Below are positions 62,746 through 64,000 of a stretch of 64,000 nucleotides of DNA, one piece after another (the first letter of the stretch is position 1; every line of letters starts with the position of its first letter). The notes beneath the pieces were generated by a model, which ran no database searches, had not been told where the DNA came from, and was given only the letters and a program-made list of their open reading frames with translations. This DNA comes from an uncultured Pluralibacter sp. (GTDB taxonomy: Bacteria; Pseudomonadota; Gammaproteobacteria; Enterobacterales; Enterobacteriaceae). Position numbers and translations under genes: made by a program. The stretch covers positions 44,220 through 108,219 of the forward strand of contig NZ_CAJYMB010000129.1 of assembly GCF_913775985.1 (NCBI RefSeq). Reading direction: 5' to 3'.

Positions 62746-63491
62746 AACGTCCCCCACAGCAGCAGACGCTGCCGGAGCGCAAACACGGCATGCTGTATAA
62801 CCTGCTCTGGGGCTGGCCATGGGCCCTGGTGGGCGTGGTGCTGTCCTCGCTGCTGCTGAGCCTGCTGATTGAATATATCGGCATCGCCTTCTTCTGGCCG
62901 GAAGCCGGGGCGGCGCACAGTGAAGCGGTCATGAACACCGAGCTGGGGTGGCTGTCCACAGAGTTCACCCGCAGCCTGCTGCTGTCTGAGCCATCGGTGA
63001 CGGTTGTGCGCTGGGTGAGTACCGCCTATCAGTGGGCCTTTGTGGACAGTGGCTTCCTGGACTGGGTCCGGCAGCAGTATGCACACCAGATGCACAGTGA
63101 CAATGCCGTCACCCGGGAAATCAACAGCTGGAGCGGCTGGCTTGCCGGCTACCTGCGTGAATACCTGCTGGCCACGGTGTGGATAAGCATCATTACCCTG
63201 GTACGCGTCACCATCCTGGTGCTGTCCGTGCCGCTGTTTGTGCTGGTCGTGGTGGTGGCGCTGGTTGAGGGGCTGGGGCGGCGTGATCTGCGGCGGTACG
63301 GGGCGGGGTATGAAAGTTCGTTTGTCTATCACCATGCCAAAAAGCTGGTCAGACCGGCCGCTGTGGTGCCCGCCATGCTGTACCTTTCCTGGCCCACGGC
63401 AGTCTACCCGAACTTGCTGTTGTTGCCGGCGGCTGTCCTGCTGGGGATCGCCGTGACCGTGACCACGGCTTCGTTCAAGAAGTATCTTTAA
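62733..63491 (+). CDS. PFL_4697-family (TIGR03747) ICE membrane protein
   Basis: A 252-residue inner membrane protein with about four transmembrane segments, including LWGWPWALVGVVLSSLLLSLLIEYIGIAFF at the start and VWISIITLVRVTILVLSVPLFVLVVVVALVEGLGRRDLRRYGAGYESSFVYHHAKKLVRP, a family signature. The ATG at 62733 follows GGAGGGGGAG and overlaps the traD end by 13 bp. Confidence 0.88.
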   Translation: MVEVKRPPQQQTLPERKHGMLYNLLWGWPWALVGVVLSSLLLSLLIEYIGIAFFWPEAGAAHSEAVMNTELGWLSTEFTRSLLLSEPSVTVVRWVSTAYQWAFVDSGFLDWVRQQYAHQMHSDNAVTREINSWSGWLAGYLREYLLATVWISIITLVRVTILVLSVPLFVLVVVVALVEGLGRRDLRRYGAGYESSFVYHHAKKLVRPAAVVPAMLYLSWPTAVYPNLLLLPAAVLLGIAVTVTTASFKKYL

Positions 63492-63726
63492 ATCAGGGCT
63501 GGACGGAGGCGTGCAAAACGTGTTTTGCGCGCCTGCCGTCAGCAGACAAGCCATGAAACGACTGTTCATGGCGCGTCAGTATCAGTGAACCGCCAATCCT
63601 GTAAGCTCATCCCCCACGCAGCACTGACCTGCAACTAATTTTGAAATTCCTGCTCAGGTTTATCGCTGACCTGGCGCTCTCCCTTCCGCATCCTGTCCGC
63701 ACCCCTTAATCCTTCTGGAGGTGCGT
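63492..63726. other. Gap between the PFL_4697- and RAQPRD-type genes
   Basis: 235 bp without a gene or clear terminator. It breaks the otherwise overlapping run of transfer genes, so a promoter for the next operon is likely here. Confidence 0.4.
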
Positions 63727-64000
63727 ATGAACTCAAGTCGTCCGGCTATGTGGCACAACCATCGTGTCCCGGGCATCACCGGCCTGCTGCTGCTGACCTT
63801 TCTGGCGTCAGCTACTGCACAGGCATCCGAGAAAGACGAGCTTGCGTCTGTTCAGCGTCAGCTGGACCAGGTTCAGGCGTCGCTTGAACGGGCCCGCGTG
63901 GCGGCAGCACAGGCCGACCCGGCTGACCGTGGCCGTTTTTTCTTTGATTACCGTCAGGCCACATCCGATCTCAACACCATCCGCAGCGGCATTGACCGCT
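63727..64000 (+). CDS. RAQPRD family ICE protein, 5' part (runs off window)
   Basis: From the ATG at 63727, preceded by GGAGGTGCGT, the frame stays open to the window edge (91 codons). It shows a signal peptide (to AQA) and then SEKDELASVQRQLDQVQASLERARVAAAQADPADRGRFFFDYRQATSDLNTIRSGIDR. The family is named for the RAQPRD motif, which lies at the end not seen here. Its place after PFL_4697 matches PFGI-1. Short periplasmic protein of unknown role in transfer. Confidence 0.83.
   Translation, partial: MNSSRPAMWHNHRVPGITGLLLLTFLASATAQASEKDELASVQRQLDQVQASLERARVAAAQADPADRGRFFFDYRQATSDLNTIRSGIDR

Larger units (their letters stand above)
42433..64000. mobile_element. Integrative and conjugative element (SPI-7/PAPI-1/PFGI-1 type), parA end, continuing past the window
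   Basis: The region starts at a tRNA-Phe attachment fragment and keeps the gene order of this ICE family: parA, dnaB-like, parB, DUF2786, DUF2857, STY4528-type replication gene, PFL_4669 family, topB, STY4534-type, ssb, pilL-like, PFL_4693 family, transglycosylase, PFL_4695 family, traD, PFL_4697 family, RAQPRD. All genes read rightwards and many overlap. There is no type IVB pilus cluster (pilN-pilV) between ssb and the transfer genes, unlike SPI-7. The integrase, relaxase, mating-pair genes and cargo must lie right of 64000. Confidence 0.93.

Overview
The window looks like chromosome of an enterobacterium (Enterobacteriaceae, Enterobacterales) of fairly high GC. The first 10 kb follows the Escherichia coli order around ygiQ, dkgA, yqhD, yqhC, yghB, metC, exbB, exbD and gpr (yghZ), and the proteins are close to their E. 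coli counterparts. The exact genus cannot be settled from the sequence alone.

Bases 1-17,000 are mostly backbone: aldehyde reductases with their AraC regulator, a DedA protein, cystathionine beta-lyase under MetJ boxes, ExbB/ExbD under a Fur box, an exported phosphodiesterase-like protein, an orphan chemotaxis receptor with a sigma-28 type promoter, yghU and gss. Inserted between the receptor and yghU is a low-GC, two-gene, tail-to-tail module: a DUF4225-type putative toxin and a small two-helix membrane protein that is probably its immunity protein. Bases 17,200-25,200 hold a duplicated winged-helix protein and an operon built round 5-oxoprolinase (pxpA, a fused pxpB-pxpC, a DUF1445 hydro-lyase, a biotin carboxylase fused to a biotin carrier domain, an NRAMP-like transporter) with a divergent GntR regulator. 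Bases 25,900-29,630 are cadBA (lysine/cadaverine acid resistance) without cadC beside them.

Bases 30,480-38,360 form a chaperone-usher fimbrial operon laid out like Proteus MR/P fimbriae: major pilin, terminator-like minor pilin, usher, chaperone, minor pilins (one frameshifted) and an AT-rich tip adhesin. A LuxR-type regulator and an EAL-domain protein follow and probably control it. At 40,956 a second copy of the putative immunity gene lies beside a 30-codon relic of the DUF4225 gene's C-terminus, so the module was once present twice.

From 42,433 to the right edge is one end of an integrative and conjugative element (ICE) of the SPI-7/PAPI-1/PFGI-1 type. It begins at a 49-bp 3' fragment of a tRNA-Phe gene (attachment site). 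It then carries partition and replication genes (ParA, a DnaB-like helicase, ParB, DUF2786, DUF2857, an STY4528-type replication protein, a PFL_4669-family protein, topoisomerase III, an STY4534-type protein, SSB) and the start of the transfer region (PilL-like lipoprotein, PFL_4693-family protein, transglycosylase, PFL_4695-family protein, Mrr-like nuclease, TraD coupling ATPase, PFL_4697-family protein, RAQPRD protein). The integrase end and the whole tRNA gene lie beyond the window.

The least explained DNA is in the ICE replication region: iteron-like near-palindromes and a 12-bp inverted repeat inside the replication gene, a nine-unit 36-bp palindrome array directly behind it, and tandem hairpins with compensatory base changes ahead of the STY4534-type gene. 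Together with the duplicated toxin/immunity module these are the main candidates for something new.
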